Assembly: GCF_019059575.1 (NCBI RefSeq)
Contig: NW_024881504.1
Coordinates: forward strand, 62,001 to 126,000
Origin: Amphibalanus amphitrite
Taxonomy: Eukaryota; Arthropoda; Thecostraca; Balanomorpha; Balanidae
Length of the DNA stretch: 64,000 nt
Reading direction: 5' to 3'
How positions within the stretch are numbered: the stretch's first letter is position 1; the number at the start of each line of letters is the position of its first letter. Below are positions 1-10,389 of this stretch, in pieces. The position numbers and the translations under genes are program-made. The notes beneath the pieces were generated by a model. It had not been told where the DNA came from, made no database searches, and saw only the letters and a list, made by a program, of their open reading frames with translations.

Positions 1-964
1 AAATGTTTATAAGCTTCCATGATGTGCTTAAAAAACTGCTGAAAATATAGGTATCTTAAGAAAATAAAGATAACTACTTCACCGATTTTATCGAAAGAAA
101 ACATCTATGCCTTTATAGTTACTTATTTCTTGCCACTGACGGAGGTATTTTTTGTGCGAAAAGTCTGTTTTTATTCGTATTGTTATTGTATTGTCATTCC
201 CTGTGAGAAAAGAGGATAACTCTTCAGTTAGTAACCATAAGAGCATAACGGCTTAATGTAACACTTCACTGTGTATACGAAACCTATAAGTCCCTAAAAA
301 TAATCCTACTTATAGCTTTTAAAAGATACAGCTTAGGCATACAATTTCTATTCCGCATTAAGATAATATTCATTTATCGCCACAGAATATGTTAAATTAG
401 TGCTGCTGAAGTTCGCTTTCGAAGCGTCTCCTCCAGGCATTCCACAGCACTCAAGTGCCATTTTGGATCACGGAACATGGCTGGGCGCGGGACAGGTCGT
501 CTGCGAGCTTGGACGGACCACGTGACCACCTCCCCTCCCCCTCACTCCCGTCCCCTTCCCCAGCAGGGCGTCCGATCTAACCGCGCCCCAGGCAGTCGGC
601 TCGGTCCGACCCTCACTGATCGAGCCACGGCCCGGTGCCGCCTGAGTTTGTGCCGGGTGCAAAACTGGAGCAGTAACTAGCGCCGGAACTAGTAATCAGC
701 ACGACCATCGTCAGATGGCAGGAGTGAATGGAATAAGCAGTTCCAGGTTTCAGTAGGAATGGGGCAGGAAAAAGCGCTGAAAACAATGTTTTGCTGATAT
801 AGCCATAAAAAGTTCACTGAATTAGGAGAGCAGCACATCAGTTTAAAGCCCTTCAGATGGTGGTTTCAATCAGCACACAATCATTTCTAAATTCGTCTCC
901 AACGGTGTCACAGGCCAAGAATACGCTGAAATACTAGTGTGTACAGAAGCAACTGCGGGTCCCT
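1..964. other. Unassigned left flank
   Basis: No gene or recognisable repeat was found here. A GC-rich patch at about 470-680 gives short overlapping open frames on both strands (67 and 64 codons). They have no domain, no splice-site context and look like compositional artefacts. Confidence 0.5.
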
Positions 965-1232
965 GTACCCTAACTAAAGCCTGAAGAGAAGAAATTGATC
1001 GGTCAAAAACTCTAGCTCTGGCGTGATTGCAAACTTTTCTGAGGTAGGGTCACCAAACCGCCTCTGGTGACCTGACCTGAGGTCAGATCAACTCAAAATT
1101 TTCAGACATGTTGCGTAGAAGCCTTTTAGGAAAAGTCAGACAATTTGAGCTTCCTAGCTCAACGCGTTTGGGAGAAATAACCAAAAAACCTCAGGGGGGG
1201 GGCTCCTGAGGCCCCCCCCGCCAGGAATAGGG
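965..1232 (+). mobile_element. TTAA-type element family C, 5'-truncated
   Basis: The sequence matches the last about 270 bp of the full-length C copies at 11343-12325 and 20619-21602, from the GTACCCTAAC block to the terminal GCCAGGAATAGGG. It ends at TTAA 1233-1236. The left part is missing and sequence before 965 does not match family C. The G-run/C-run hairpin with core CTCCTGAG lies at about 1194-1219. Confidence 0.75.
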
Positions 1233-1411
1233 TTAAACGCCCCCACTTTTTCGCTGGGCCATAGCATAAAAACGGCGCGCCGCGGGCGCGCCAATTTTTG
1301 GGTACCTGTAGGGAATTGATTGACGTTTATTGTGACAAAATTTCAAAAAATCGGTCGGAAATTTTTTGAGATATCGAGGTTTTAGTGACGTCATGATTTC
1401 TTGGTTTTCGA

Positions 1412-2614
1412 TTAACCCGCGCCCTGGTGGGGTCTGTTTATAACGCGACCTGGTGGGGGGGGGGCTATTTTTTGCCCCCCCTCGTATCTCCGAAACTACT
1501 GGACGGATCCGCAAAATTCAAACGGCGTTCGAAAGGCCTGTCAAATTTGTCAAGGTAAACCAAATTTCATTGACCTCGGGGTCACCGATGACGTCACAGG
1601 TCAGGTCAAAGATGAAATGTTTCACCGTTCACGGGGCTTCTAGGGAATGCGCTATAACACCGAGGAAAACGCATTTTGTCGACAATCAGCGGTAGGGCGT
1701 CAGTTGCCTAGTAGATATGTTGCTATTAGAGGTCACTGGCAATACCAGGTCAGGTCACAGGTCAGGTCACCAAGGGTCACAGGTCAGGTCACATGAGCCC
1801 AACTTTACTAAGGTTGTGTGATACATGTTTTATGGCCAATTTTTCATTTCCAACTCAATGGTGTTGGTTATAAGACTATCAGGTACGGCTTATGTCACTT
1901 TCTGGTGAAGTTCAGGTCAAGGTCAGGTCAAGGTCAGGCCAAAAAAGGTCAAATTTTAAAGTTGATAGTTTTGCATAAAATGGATATTGATTCGATGCAG
2001 CTCGTCACGGGGAGTCTAATGGTGGTCTTTGTTTTGCGCTACGGGGTCTAGAATCGCTAAAAATTGAGTTTGAAAATTTGACGTCATCAATTTTGAACAG
2101 TTTTTTCGCTATAACTTCGCCAAAAAAAGAGGTATCAATCTCAAATTTGGTATGTGGATGGAAGGCGGTAAGGACTATCACATATATTCCGGTTTTTGCG
2201 AAATTCAAAAAACTTTTTGGATTTTTCGATAATTATATCCAAAAAATCTATTTTTTATTTTTGGGGGTCAAAATCCAAAAATTTCAAACATCCGAGATAG
2301 CAGTTTTGTAGCCCTGTCCAATCCACAGCTTTTATGTCTTTATCATTTTTCTGTTTTTGCAAAGCTATAGGTCTGACAGCTCTTCCCGCGAAACCCTTTT
2401 TTGGGTCGAAAACGGCAGAACATGACGTCACTCTGACGTCATTTCCGGCCAACCTATCATAGCCTTTGGAAAAATTTTTGGTCACCATGTGTAAAATTGA
2501 TGTCCGGGAGGGTACTGAAAGTTTCGTGACGATCGGCGCAGCGGTTCTGGAGATATATCGAAAAGTCTGGAGGGGGGGCAAAAAATAGCCCCCCCCCACC
2601 AGGTCGCGGGTTAA
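1412..2614. mobile_element. TTAA-type element family D, complete
   Basis: The element is 1416-2610 (1195 bp), flanked by TTAA at 1412-1415 and 2611-2614. It starts CCCGCGCCCTGGTGG and ends CCACCAGGTCGCGGG. Both ends carry a G-run/C-run hairpin with the same core, CTATTTTTTG at about 1462 and CAAAAAATAG at about 2580. Internal AGGTCA repeats lie at 1748-1795 and 1912-1950. The block around 1985-2060 matches family A in inverted orientation. It has no coding capacity, so it is non-autonomous and piggyBac-like by target site and CCC/GGG ends. Confidence 0.85.
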
Positions 2615-2813
2615 AAAGGCTATATGTTCGAAAAATCATATAAAATCACAAAATAGACATACAGACATGCCGTAAACGCCAGAAGACTGCCATTACCATG
2701 AACAATCAAATGGCTATCTTCGATTATTGATTATCTTTCCGCATTTTCCAAACTCTTGAACTGAATCTTGGCAGTTTCTCGTGACTACTTCATGACCATG
2801 ATACATGGATTTC

Positions 2814-3827
2814 TTAACCCTATTCCTGGTGGGGGGGGGGGGGGCTCAGGAGCCCCCCTGAGGTTTTTTGGTTATTTCTCCCAAACGCTTTGAGCTAGGA
2901 AACTCAAATTTTCTGAATTTTCCTAAAAGGCTTTTACGCAACATTTCTGAAAATTTTGAGTTGATCTGCCCTCAGGTCAGGTCACCAGAGGCGGTTTGGT
3001 GACCCTACCTCAGAAAAGTTTGCAATCACTCCAGAGCTAGAGTTTTTGACCGATCAATTTCTTCTCTTCAGGCTTTAGTTAGGGTACCAGTATGTGCAAT
3101 TTGTATATCTCAGAATTTTCATATATGTGACCTGAGGTCAGGCCAGACTCGTGACCTTTACATTGCAAGCCTATGGGAAAATATTGAAACGCCTCCTGCT
3201 TTGTGTAAACGAGTCAAAACCACCCAATTCTTTCAGTATTATGGAAGATTATCTCATCGGTGATGATCCTGGTGCCGCTAATTGACAGGGGCACCGGCAA
3301 AGGTCATCTGAGGTCATGTGACGTCATAAATCGTTTTTTTGTCAATAAATCACGACATGATGGTGCTAAAGACTTGTAAGTGGTACCAACCTGCTCGCCT
3401 GGTCAAGGCGCGTCGTTTGGTATGCAGCATGACCATACCCCACAACCTCATTGATGAATGACCTGACCTTGACCTCAGGTCAAATTTCAAATTGACCTGT
3501 GAAGGTCATCACATACTTATTTCGCATCGCCTCGGCGAGAGCAACAAAAAATGTATTGGTTTTATGTCTCTATGTTTCTTAGTTTAAAAGTTATATAGGT
3601 AACTAATTCCAAAACATTTTATCGTTGATGACCTTTGGTGACCTCAATATTGACCTGACCTGAAAATGTTTACTGTAAAAGTTGTAGATCTTTAAACGAC
3701 CTATCAAACGCCGTTCGCCGTTTGTCGCTGCGATGTGTAGTTTTTGAGATCTGAAGGGGGGGTGGGGGCCGAATCGCCCCCCTCGCCAGTTTCTTGTCCC
3801 GGCGGAGCCCGCCAGGAATAGGGTTAA
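2814..3827 (-). mobile_element. TTAA-type element family C, complete, inverted
   Basis: The element is 2818-3823 (1006 bp) between TTAA 2814-2817 and TTAA 3824-3827. It is the reverse complement of the C copies at 11343 and 20619 but more diverged. The CTCCTGAG-type hairpin lies at about 2830-2860 and the CCGATTCGG-type hairpin at about 3758-3783. It contains several AGGTCA runs and a TGACGTCA palindrome near 3328. It is inserted in element F. Confidence 0.85.
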
Positions 3828-5250
3828 ATTGAACTTTTTGAGCCAAACACGTACACATTTGATAACATTAATGTCACCATCGTGTTCTTCGCCCCAAATT
3901 ACCCATAAAACATAAGTCACAGGCTGCGAATATCAGTTTTGATTTTCGGGGATATGTGCCTACCCGGGCCCGATTTCACCAAGTGAATATATTCCATTAC
4001 GGCGGCGTACATATTCACTTTTGGCATATTATGACATATTCAGTTTCACCAAACTCCGTACAGGGATACTTATTCAAGACAAAGACAAAGTATGACTGCA
4101 TAAGTCCGTCGTTTTTTGGCATACTATTACATTTGAGGTACCTCTGGTACGCCGATCTGCTTTTTCAACAGCTGTTTGCCGAGTTTGCTGGCATTGAAAG
4201 TATGCTACTTTTTGTGGCATACTTTGAGAAACAGCTTGGCATACATCAATTTTTTTGTATGATAATGTTACAAATTTAATGACTTCGTCGATGCAACGTA
4301 TGATAAAAAACATGCCACAGGCTACGCAAAAAGTTTTTGATGTCATAATGGTTATTTCTTGCTGGATATATAGGGTATCGTGTGTCAGGGCTTATATTGA
4401 AATTAAACCCCAGAACAGCTATTTTTATAAGGCTTATCTCATCGTGGCATCACTGCGATTAAAATCACCCCATCATGCAGAAACACATCAGGGAATTCCT
4501 TTTTTCATTCGCATTCCCGATTACATTGAGTTTTCCACTTAAAAAAACGACAGTTCACATTGTATTTTGATAACACAAAAGGCCAAAAGCGTTTCAAATC
4601 TTTCTCACCGTGATTATTACACCGTGCTCTTTATACAGCGTTTTACCGAAGAGGAAGTAAATAACTGGCGAGGGCGAGAGGAAGGACTGAAGTCCAGTCC
4701 AGCAACGCCTTGATTGACATGCCCAGCATGTTGCATCACAGGTCACAACGCATTCGTTTACATTCGTTTTCATCGCCCACTTTTGCTATTTCTTTGCAGT
4801 ACCCATATGCTGTCCAATGTCCATATTTTTTTGTGTTGTGGCCAAATGATTCAATTTATCACCGGCTTCCCGCTTCCGTTCAGGTTCAGTCTGCCGAATG
4901 ATTCCGAAATATTATCCATATTTGAAGTCGTCGGTAGACCCTTCGATTATTTAAAAACTTGATTCAAGTAATATTTCAGATAATTTGTCGGCTAGTCGGC
5001 CGTGCTCCTTGCTATCGTCAGTGATCGGTAGTTAGATATAAGATAGGTGCCTCAAGTAATGCCATTTCTTGTTCGACTTTATTTATATTTGCTTTGAACC
5101 ACTCCAGAATTGCGTAGAAGATGTGAACAAATATTGAAGCAATATCTAATGAGAAGTAACTTGGAAGAAAAAATTAATATCAATTCAAAATCCAATAAAA
5201 CCCACACACGCCAGTAACGTCCACTGTGCTGCGCGGCTTGCTGCCGATTG

Positions 5251-5946
5251 TTACGGAGCGAGCGAAGCGAGCGTAGTCTTTCCTTAGATTAACGGAAATT
5301 TCTGAGTATGAGCGGCCGGCCGGCCGGCCGGCCGGCCGTGGTCACGCTTTTGCGAGGCTTATATCTCAGCAACCACTTGACCGATTTACACGCGGTAATT
5401 TTTGTAGGGTAGCTTCATTCCTTCTACCAAGTATTGGACTATTCCCGATTCATGTGGGTGACCCCTTATGCACGTGCCACGTGCAAAACGAAGAGGTGTC
5501 ACTTTTGTAATTGTTGCAATGTCTCGGTAACTACTTGGCCGATTGCGCTGAAAGTTGGCATGTAGGAAGGCACCCACTAGGCACTGCATATCCATGTGCC
5601 AGAGTTGGGGTGCTGCTGCACGTGTGCACGTGCAGGGGTCGTTTCCAGATCTCGGGAACGGCTGGACCGATTGCGCTCAAATTTGGTACATAGATAGGGA
5701 CCGGTTAGTAGGGTGCCGTGCACAAGTCAGTTGGGACCCATTTTGCACGTGCGCACGTGCAGGGTACCGCTTCCAGATCTCGAGAACGGCTGGGCCGATT
5801 GTGCCCAAATTTGGCACAGCGCTAGAGACCAGTTAGTAGGGTGCGGTGCACAAGTCAGTTGGAGGTACCCCCTCGCAATTTCGCACGTGCAAGGCCCACC
5901 CTCTCGCTCGCTCCGTTAGTCGCCCCAAAAGGCGTTATACTGGTTT
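5251..5946. repeat. Repeat V, copy 1
   Basis: About 696 bp, starting TTACGGAGCGAGCGAAGCGA and ending around CTCGCTCGCTCCGTTAG, so the ends are short inverted repeats. It contains a (GGCC)n run at 5313-5338 and two to three tandem units of about 110 bp at 5625-5880. These units carry CACGTG palindromes and the phrase ATCTCGAGAACGGCTGG. Confidence 0.8.
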
Positions 5947-6051
5947 ACATTTTTTGCTTTGGAATGTCATGCTCCCAGCAAAAATCAAGAGCATTATTAG
6001 CAATATTTGTTTAGGTACTTCCTCTTGTATGATCAGCAAATTTAATTCTTA

Positions 6052-6750
6052 TTACGGAGCGAGCGAAGCGAGCGTAGTCTTTCCTTAGATTAACGGAAAT
6101 TTCTGAGTATGAGCGGCCGGCCGGCCGGCCGGCCGGCCGGCCGTGGTCACGCTTTTGCGAGGCTTATATCTCAGCAACCACTTGACCGATTTACATGCGG
6201 TAATTTTTGTAGGGTAGCTTCATTCCTTCTACCAAGTATTGCACTATTCCCGATGCATGTGGGTGACCCCTTATGCACGTGCCACGTGCAAAACGAAGAG
6301 GTGTCACTTTTGTAATTGTTGCAATATCTCGGTAACTACTGGGCCGATTGCGCTGAGAGTTGGCATGTAGGTAGGCACCCACTAGGCAATGCATATCCAT
6401 GTGCCAGAGTTGGGGTGCTGCTGCACGTGCGCACGTGCAGGGATCGTTTCCAGATCTCGAGAACGGCTGGACCGATTGCGCTCAAATTTGGTACACGGTT
6501 ACGGAGCAGTTAGTAGAGTGCCGTGCACAAGTCAGTTGGGACCCGTTTTGCACGTGCGCACGTGCAGGGTGCCGCTTCCAGATCTCGAGAACGGCTGGGC
6601 CGATTGTGCTCAAATTTGGCACATCGCTAGAGACCGGTTAGTAAGGTGCCGTGCACAAGTCAGTTGGAGGTACCCCCTCGCAATTTCGCACGTGCAAGGC
6701 CCACCCTCTCGCTCGCTCCGTTAGTCGCCACAAAAGGCGTTATACTGGTT
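6052..6750. repeat. Repeat V, copy 2 (direct repeat of copy 1)
   Basis: About 699 bp in the same orientation as the copy at 5251 and nearly identical by eye, with a longer (GGCC)n tract at 6114-6143. The sequence between the copies (5947-6051) is unrelated. This is a local duplication or an independent insertion of the same family. Confidence 0.8.
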
Positions 6751-7381
6751 AGCGTAGCTAGAAATTTTTTCCATAATATTGTATATCTGAGCATTTAAGC
6801 TCGTCGACTTTAAATACGGAAAAATATAGTGACTGCATGTCCCCGACAAGAAAAGATATATGCATGCGCGCCGGTGGCTCTCAAAGTACGTAAAGCGGGC
6901 GTATTGAATATATTCCTGTGGCGAAACCGAATAGTATTATCGTCGTACTTTGTCGGTGTACTTTTCCAAAGTACACCAAGAATATATTCACTTGGTGAAA
7001 TCGGGCCCCGGTGGACCTGACCTTGACCCTGACCTATGCTTGACTGACCCCTACATGGAACTGACACTTTTGTAGGCCTTATATGATGGATTGTGCACCG
7101 TTTTGACAGAGTTTATGACGAGAGGCGCCCATTGCGAAGTCCTGAAGTCCATGCTACTGAAAGCCCGATTTCAGGTGTTTGACCTGACCTTGACCCGACC
7201 TGTGACCTAAAAATTCAACTTTAAAGTACTTAGTTGAAGCGTCTCGTCGCGTTCTTTCGTTTGCCGCCTCGTGCGTTTCGCTGCGCCTATTGGTTCTCGA
7301 GTTATCGGCTGGGGGCGTTTAACGCCCCCCCCCCCCCAGCAAACGGTGGGTGGCGAAATACCCCAGCAACTGTCGGGTTAA

Positions 7382-7657
7382 GAATTGGCTGTTTTCTTAT
7401 TTAATTGAGTGTTGAGACCTGAGTAAAGCCTACTGAGTTCGTTTGAAGCGTGGAGCTTCAAAGGCCGGAAGGATATTACGGAATGAGTTTCAATTTAGGT
7501 GCGTTGTTTCTTGTGCAGTTTGCAGTGAATTTAGTAGTATTGTATTTTGCAGTGTGGCGAGTGCCGTGTGGAAAGTGGCGCACAGCAATCATTGTTCGTC
7601 TTGGTTTGGACACGTGTGGACGTGTGCGATTGAGATTTTGTTTGAAACTCGATACAA

Positions 7658-7661
<4 letters not shown>
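7382..7661. other. Unassigned spacer
   Basis: No repeat with a second copy in this window and no coding signature were seen between the end of element F and the (TA)n tract. The open frames that run into the TA tract translate to alternating Tyr-Ile and are artefacts. Confidence 0.4.

Positions 7662-7733
<72 letters not shown>
7662..7733. repeat. (TA)n microsatellite
   Basis: About 36 uninterrupted TA units immediately outside the left arm of the LINE palindrome. A shorter (TA)n tract lies at the mirror position, 10183-10209, so the tract is probably the 3' tail of the LINE copy. Confidence 0.95.
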
Positions 7734-7736
<3 letters not shown>

Positions 7737-8755
7737 GGTGTGTCATCAGTAACAGAACTAAATGCCGTAAAGAATTTCCTTGGCACTGAGACCTGCAAAC
7801 ACACGGCATAGCAACCGTTTTTACAAAAAATTAAAATTCGTGCGGCGTTCAAAGTTTTGGCGCCCGGCGTTGCAGTCTCCAATGCTGAGCGTCACCCAGC
7901 ACTGCGAGTAACACCAAGTATTGCAGCAGGTAATAATGCAAAATAACTACCGCTGAAAATGATGCTTTTGAGCGCTTCTAAGGCTGATTGTTGCAAAAAG
8001 CATGTCATTAGAGTGTCCAATTACTGTTTTTATTGTGCTCAATGAATTAAATCGAGCATTGCTACTGAAACTAAAGAAAAAAACTGCCCGATTTTGAGAA
8101 GCGGGCGGGGTGGAACTGGAGGCGGAGACGGGAAGTGACTCAGATTCGTCTTCTGAAAACACCGACTCCGTGACATCCTCTGGGCGGTGCTTCTTCTTCT
8201 TCTTCTTCAGCATGTCATCTCGTGTGACCCGGCCCATCTCCACCAGGAAGTCCCGGATGAGTCCAGCCTCGGTGGAAAGGATCTCCCTCAGCGTCGGCAA
8301 AGGGCCCCACGGGCGGGTCCGTGGCCCCTGGTAGGCGGGGTAGTCGACCAACAGGTGTTTGGCCGAGTCCGGTTCGTCGCAACGGACTTCCTCGTCAGAC
8401 TCGGCCGGACCAAGTCGGAATCGGGTGTCTCCGGTGAGTGGGGAGCAGCTCACGCGGAGCTGTGCCACTGTGATCGACGCTCGGCGGTCCAGTTCTCTCT
8501 CCGTGGCCCAGAGCGCCACATCGTCCGCATTCGCAGATGTGTACCTCCAGTTCCCGAGCCGCAGTTATAGCCGGTCATACGAGCCTGCAGGGTTAGCGTC
8601 CGATGGCTGCGTTGGTCCTTCAGGAAGACAGCCTCCTGCTGAGTGACTCAGTGGGCGATGAGACTTGTGCACCTGCTCTGAGAGTTGCATTTGCATTTGG
8701 CGATATCCAGGAGTTGTTGAATTATGCAGTGGCGGCGCTTTGTTCCTTCCTGTGT
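7733..8755 (-). mobile_element. LINE 3' end, left arm of palindrome
   Basis: This block is inverted relative to 9139-10183. It holds the 3' end of a non-LTR retrotransposon ORF2 followed by its 3' UTR and a (TA)n tail. The arms are alike over most of their length but diverge near the outer ends (around 7750-7830 versus 10080-10165), so they are two copies and not a perfect hairpin. Confidence 0.75.
7947..8573 (-). pseudogene. LINE ORF2 C-terminal fragment
   Basis: The translated fragment has the organisation seen downstream of reverse transcriptase in many LINEs. First comes a stretch like RASITVAQLRVSCSPL, then RFRLG, then a degraded cysteine-histidine knuckle (RCDEPDSAKHLLVDYPAY), then a leucine-rich tail (LREILSTEAGLIRDFL). 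The knuckle has lost cysteines: D and Y stand where C is expected in C..C....H....C. An in-frame stop lies just upstream of this part. There is no reverse transcriptase or endonuclease in the window, so this is a 5'-truncated dead copy. The LINE clade cannot be set from this piece; an I/R1-like group is a guess. A lysine run (codons of AAG) and an acidic serine-rich tail follow. Confidence 0.65.
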
Positions 8756-9138
8756 CTCTGGTGTTTTGTTCAGAAGTCTGTAGGGCTGTCTGTGGGGCTT
8801 ATAGCAGTCCCTTTTGATCACTTTCGTCGTGTGTTTTACATAGATCGCGAACAGGGATTCCTTCATTAGTTCAGAGTTGCCTTGTCCTTTTTTCGCCACG
8901 GCCCTAAATGCACTATTTGTTGGATTTCTTCTTTGAGCACTCAGCCACCTGACATAACTGAAGGCCTCTGCTTTAGTCAGCAGTCGCTGTTGGGACAAAA
9001 GTGCCGGCTGTCCTATCACGAAATGTTTTGTACGCGGCCGTGTCACTTTCGGCAGGGCCCTATGCTATCCGGATCATAATTCACGAGGCGAAAAAAACGT
9101 AGCTGATTAGGAAATGCCCATACGACAATTATAGCACG
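8756..9138. other. Spacer at the centre of the LINE palindrome
   Basis: About 380 bp of sequence without an inverted partner separates the two LINE arms. No feature is recognised. It may be the remains of the target between two independent head-to-head insertions. Confidence 0.5.
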
Positions 9139-10183
9139 ACACAGGGAACCAGCAAAGCGCCGCCACTGCATAATTCAACAACTCCTGGATATCGCCAAAT
9201 GCAAATGCAACTCTCATAGCAGGTGCAAAAGTCTCATCGCCCACAGTCACTCAGGAGGAGGCTGTCTTCCTGAAGGACCAGCGCAGCCATCGGACGCTAA
9301 CCCTGCAGGCTCGTATGACCGGCTATAACTGCGGCTCGGGAACTGGAGGTACACATCTGCGAATGCGGACGATGTGGCGCTCTGGGCCACGGAGAGAGAA
9401 CTGGACCGCCGAGCGTCGATCACAGTGGCACAGCTCCGCGTGAGCTGCTCCCCACTCACCGGAGACACCCGATTCCGACTTGGTCCGGCCGAGTCTGACG
9501 AGTAAGTCCGTTGCGACGAACCGGACTCGGCCAAACACCTGTTGGTCGACTACCCCGCCTACCAGGGGCCACGGACCCGCCCGTGGGGCCCTTTGCCGAC
9601 GCTGAGGGAGATCCTTTCCACCGAGGCTGGACTCATCCGGGACTTCCTGGTGGAGACGGGCCAGGTCACACGAGATGACATGCTGAAGAAGAAGAAGAAG
9701 AAGAAGCACCGCCCAGAGGATGCCACGGAGTCGGTGTTTTCAGAAGACGAATCTGAGTCACTTCCCGTCTCCGCCTCCAGTTCCACCCCGCCCGCTTCTC
9801 AAAATCGGGCAGCTTCTTCTTTAGTTTCAGAAGCCATGCTCGATTTAATTCATTGAGCACAATAAAAAGAATAATTGGACACTCTAAGGACATGCTTTTT
9901 TTTGCAACAATCAGCCTTAGAAGCGCTCAAAAGCATCATTTTCAGCGGTAGTTATTTTGCATTATTATCTCCTACAATACTTGGTGTTATTCGCAGTGCT
10001 GGGTGACGCTCAGCATTGGAGACTGCAACGCCGGGCGCCAAAACTTTGAACGGCTGGCGCCGCACGAATTTTAATTTTGGTGGACTCGGATATGGATGAA
10101 AATTCATTATTGATCAATGTGCCAAGGAAAAACCTTACGGCGTTTGATTCTGCGAGAATCACCCCCTCGATGACACACCCTAA
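9139..10183 (+). mobile_element. LINE 3' end, right arm of palindrome
   Basis: Inverted partner of 7733-8755, from GGAACCAGCAAAGCGCCGCC at about 9145 to TGACACACCCTAA at 10171-10183, followed by (TA)n. Confidence 0.75.
9330..9856 (+). pseudogene. LINE ORF2 C-terminal fragment, second copy
   Basis: This is the same C-terminal fragment as on the left arm, here on the plus strand. It carries an in-frame TAA at 9503-9505 where the other arm has GAA, so it is broken independently. After the stop, the frame with HLLVDYPAYQGPR and the leucine-rich tail stays open to 9856. The lysine run is one codon longer than in the left copy. The shared loss of knuckle cysteines suggests both copies come from the same degraded source, or one is a copy of the other. 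Confidence 0.65.
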
Positions 10184-10209
10184 TATATATATATATATAT
10201 ATATATATA
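10183..10209. repeat. (TA)n microsatellite
   Basis: Short TA tract closing the right arm of the LINE palindrome. Confidence 0.9.
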
Positions 10210-10236
10210 ATTCGAGACATGAAGTTTCCATCTTAC

Positions 10237-10368
10237 CTGATGACCTTGGCGCTGTCCATGCCTTCAGGTTTTTGAAGATGCTTGATTTCTTTTATGATGC
10301 GCTGCTCATCTTTATCCTCGTGAGAAATGCGCTTCACTGCGACATCGTTCCGCGTACCACATTGTCCC
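10237..10368 (-). CDS. Candidate exon of a protein kinase
   Basis: Read on the minus strand, one frame gives a peptide with DVAVKRIS followed 14 residues later by IIKEIKHLQK. This resembles the N-lobe of eukaryotic protein kinases: the beta-3 lysine in VAVKR and the glutamate of helix C. The frame ends at 10237 in AG followed by GTAAGA (10236-10231), a strong 5' splice site, leaving phase 2. A possible acceptor, GCACGCAG, lies just before 10368, with a weak pyrimidine tract. The segment would cover only about 44 residues; a glycine-rich loop is not clear (GQCGTRND precedes VAVKR). The LINE palindrome would then sit in the downstream intron. The VAVKR pattern is compatible with IRE1-like or other kinases, but a family cannot be set. 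It could be a pseudogene or a decayed exon. Confidence 0.5.
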
Positions 10369-10389
10369 CTGCGTGCATCCATCAAATGC

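Larger units (their letters stand above)
3966..7006. mobile_element. Element G, inverted termini of about 28 bp
   Basis: GGGCCCGATTTCACCAAGTG at 3964-3983 continues into AATATATT. The reverse complement of the same sequence is at 6978-7006, so about 3 kb is bounded by inverted repeats. Both flanks belong to element F. The exact end and target duplication are not clear because the outermost bases are G/C palindromic. The interior holds two V repeats and no coding region with a recognisable domain. Confidence 0.55.
1237..7377. mobile_element. TTAA-type element family F, broken by nested insertions
   Basis: Four separated blocks (1237-1411, 2615-2813, 3828-3968, 7003-7377) together give about 890 bp in the order seen in families A and I: end hairpin, GGCGCGCC palindrome, TGACGTCA, the phrase AAATGGCTATCT, CCATAAAACAT, AGGTCA-rich stretch, end hairpin. 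The right end carries a hairpin with core CGTTTAACG (about 7313-7338) and finishes GTCGGG before TTAA 7378-7381. D, C and G sit between the blocks. The left terminus is lost where a C fragment abuts. That the blocks are one element is inferred. Confidence 0.5.

Noticed and set aside
477-680. Overlapping short frames on both strands in a GC-rich patch
   Set aside because: No domain, no splice context, and both strands open at once, which is expected from composition.
7443-7809. Frames of about 90-100 codons around the (TA)n tract
   Set aside because: The translation is mostly alternating Tyr and Ile from the microsatellite.
8110-8646. Plus-strand frames of 74-127 codons over the LINE fragment
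   Set aside because: They are antisense shadows of the LINE ORF2 piece, repeated in mirror form at 9247-9786.
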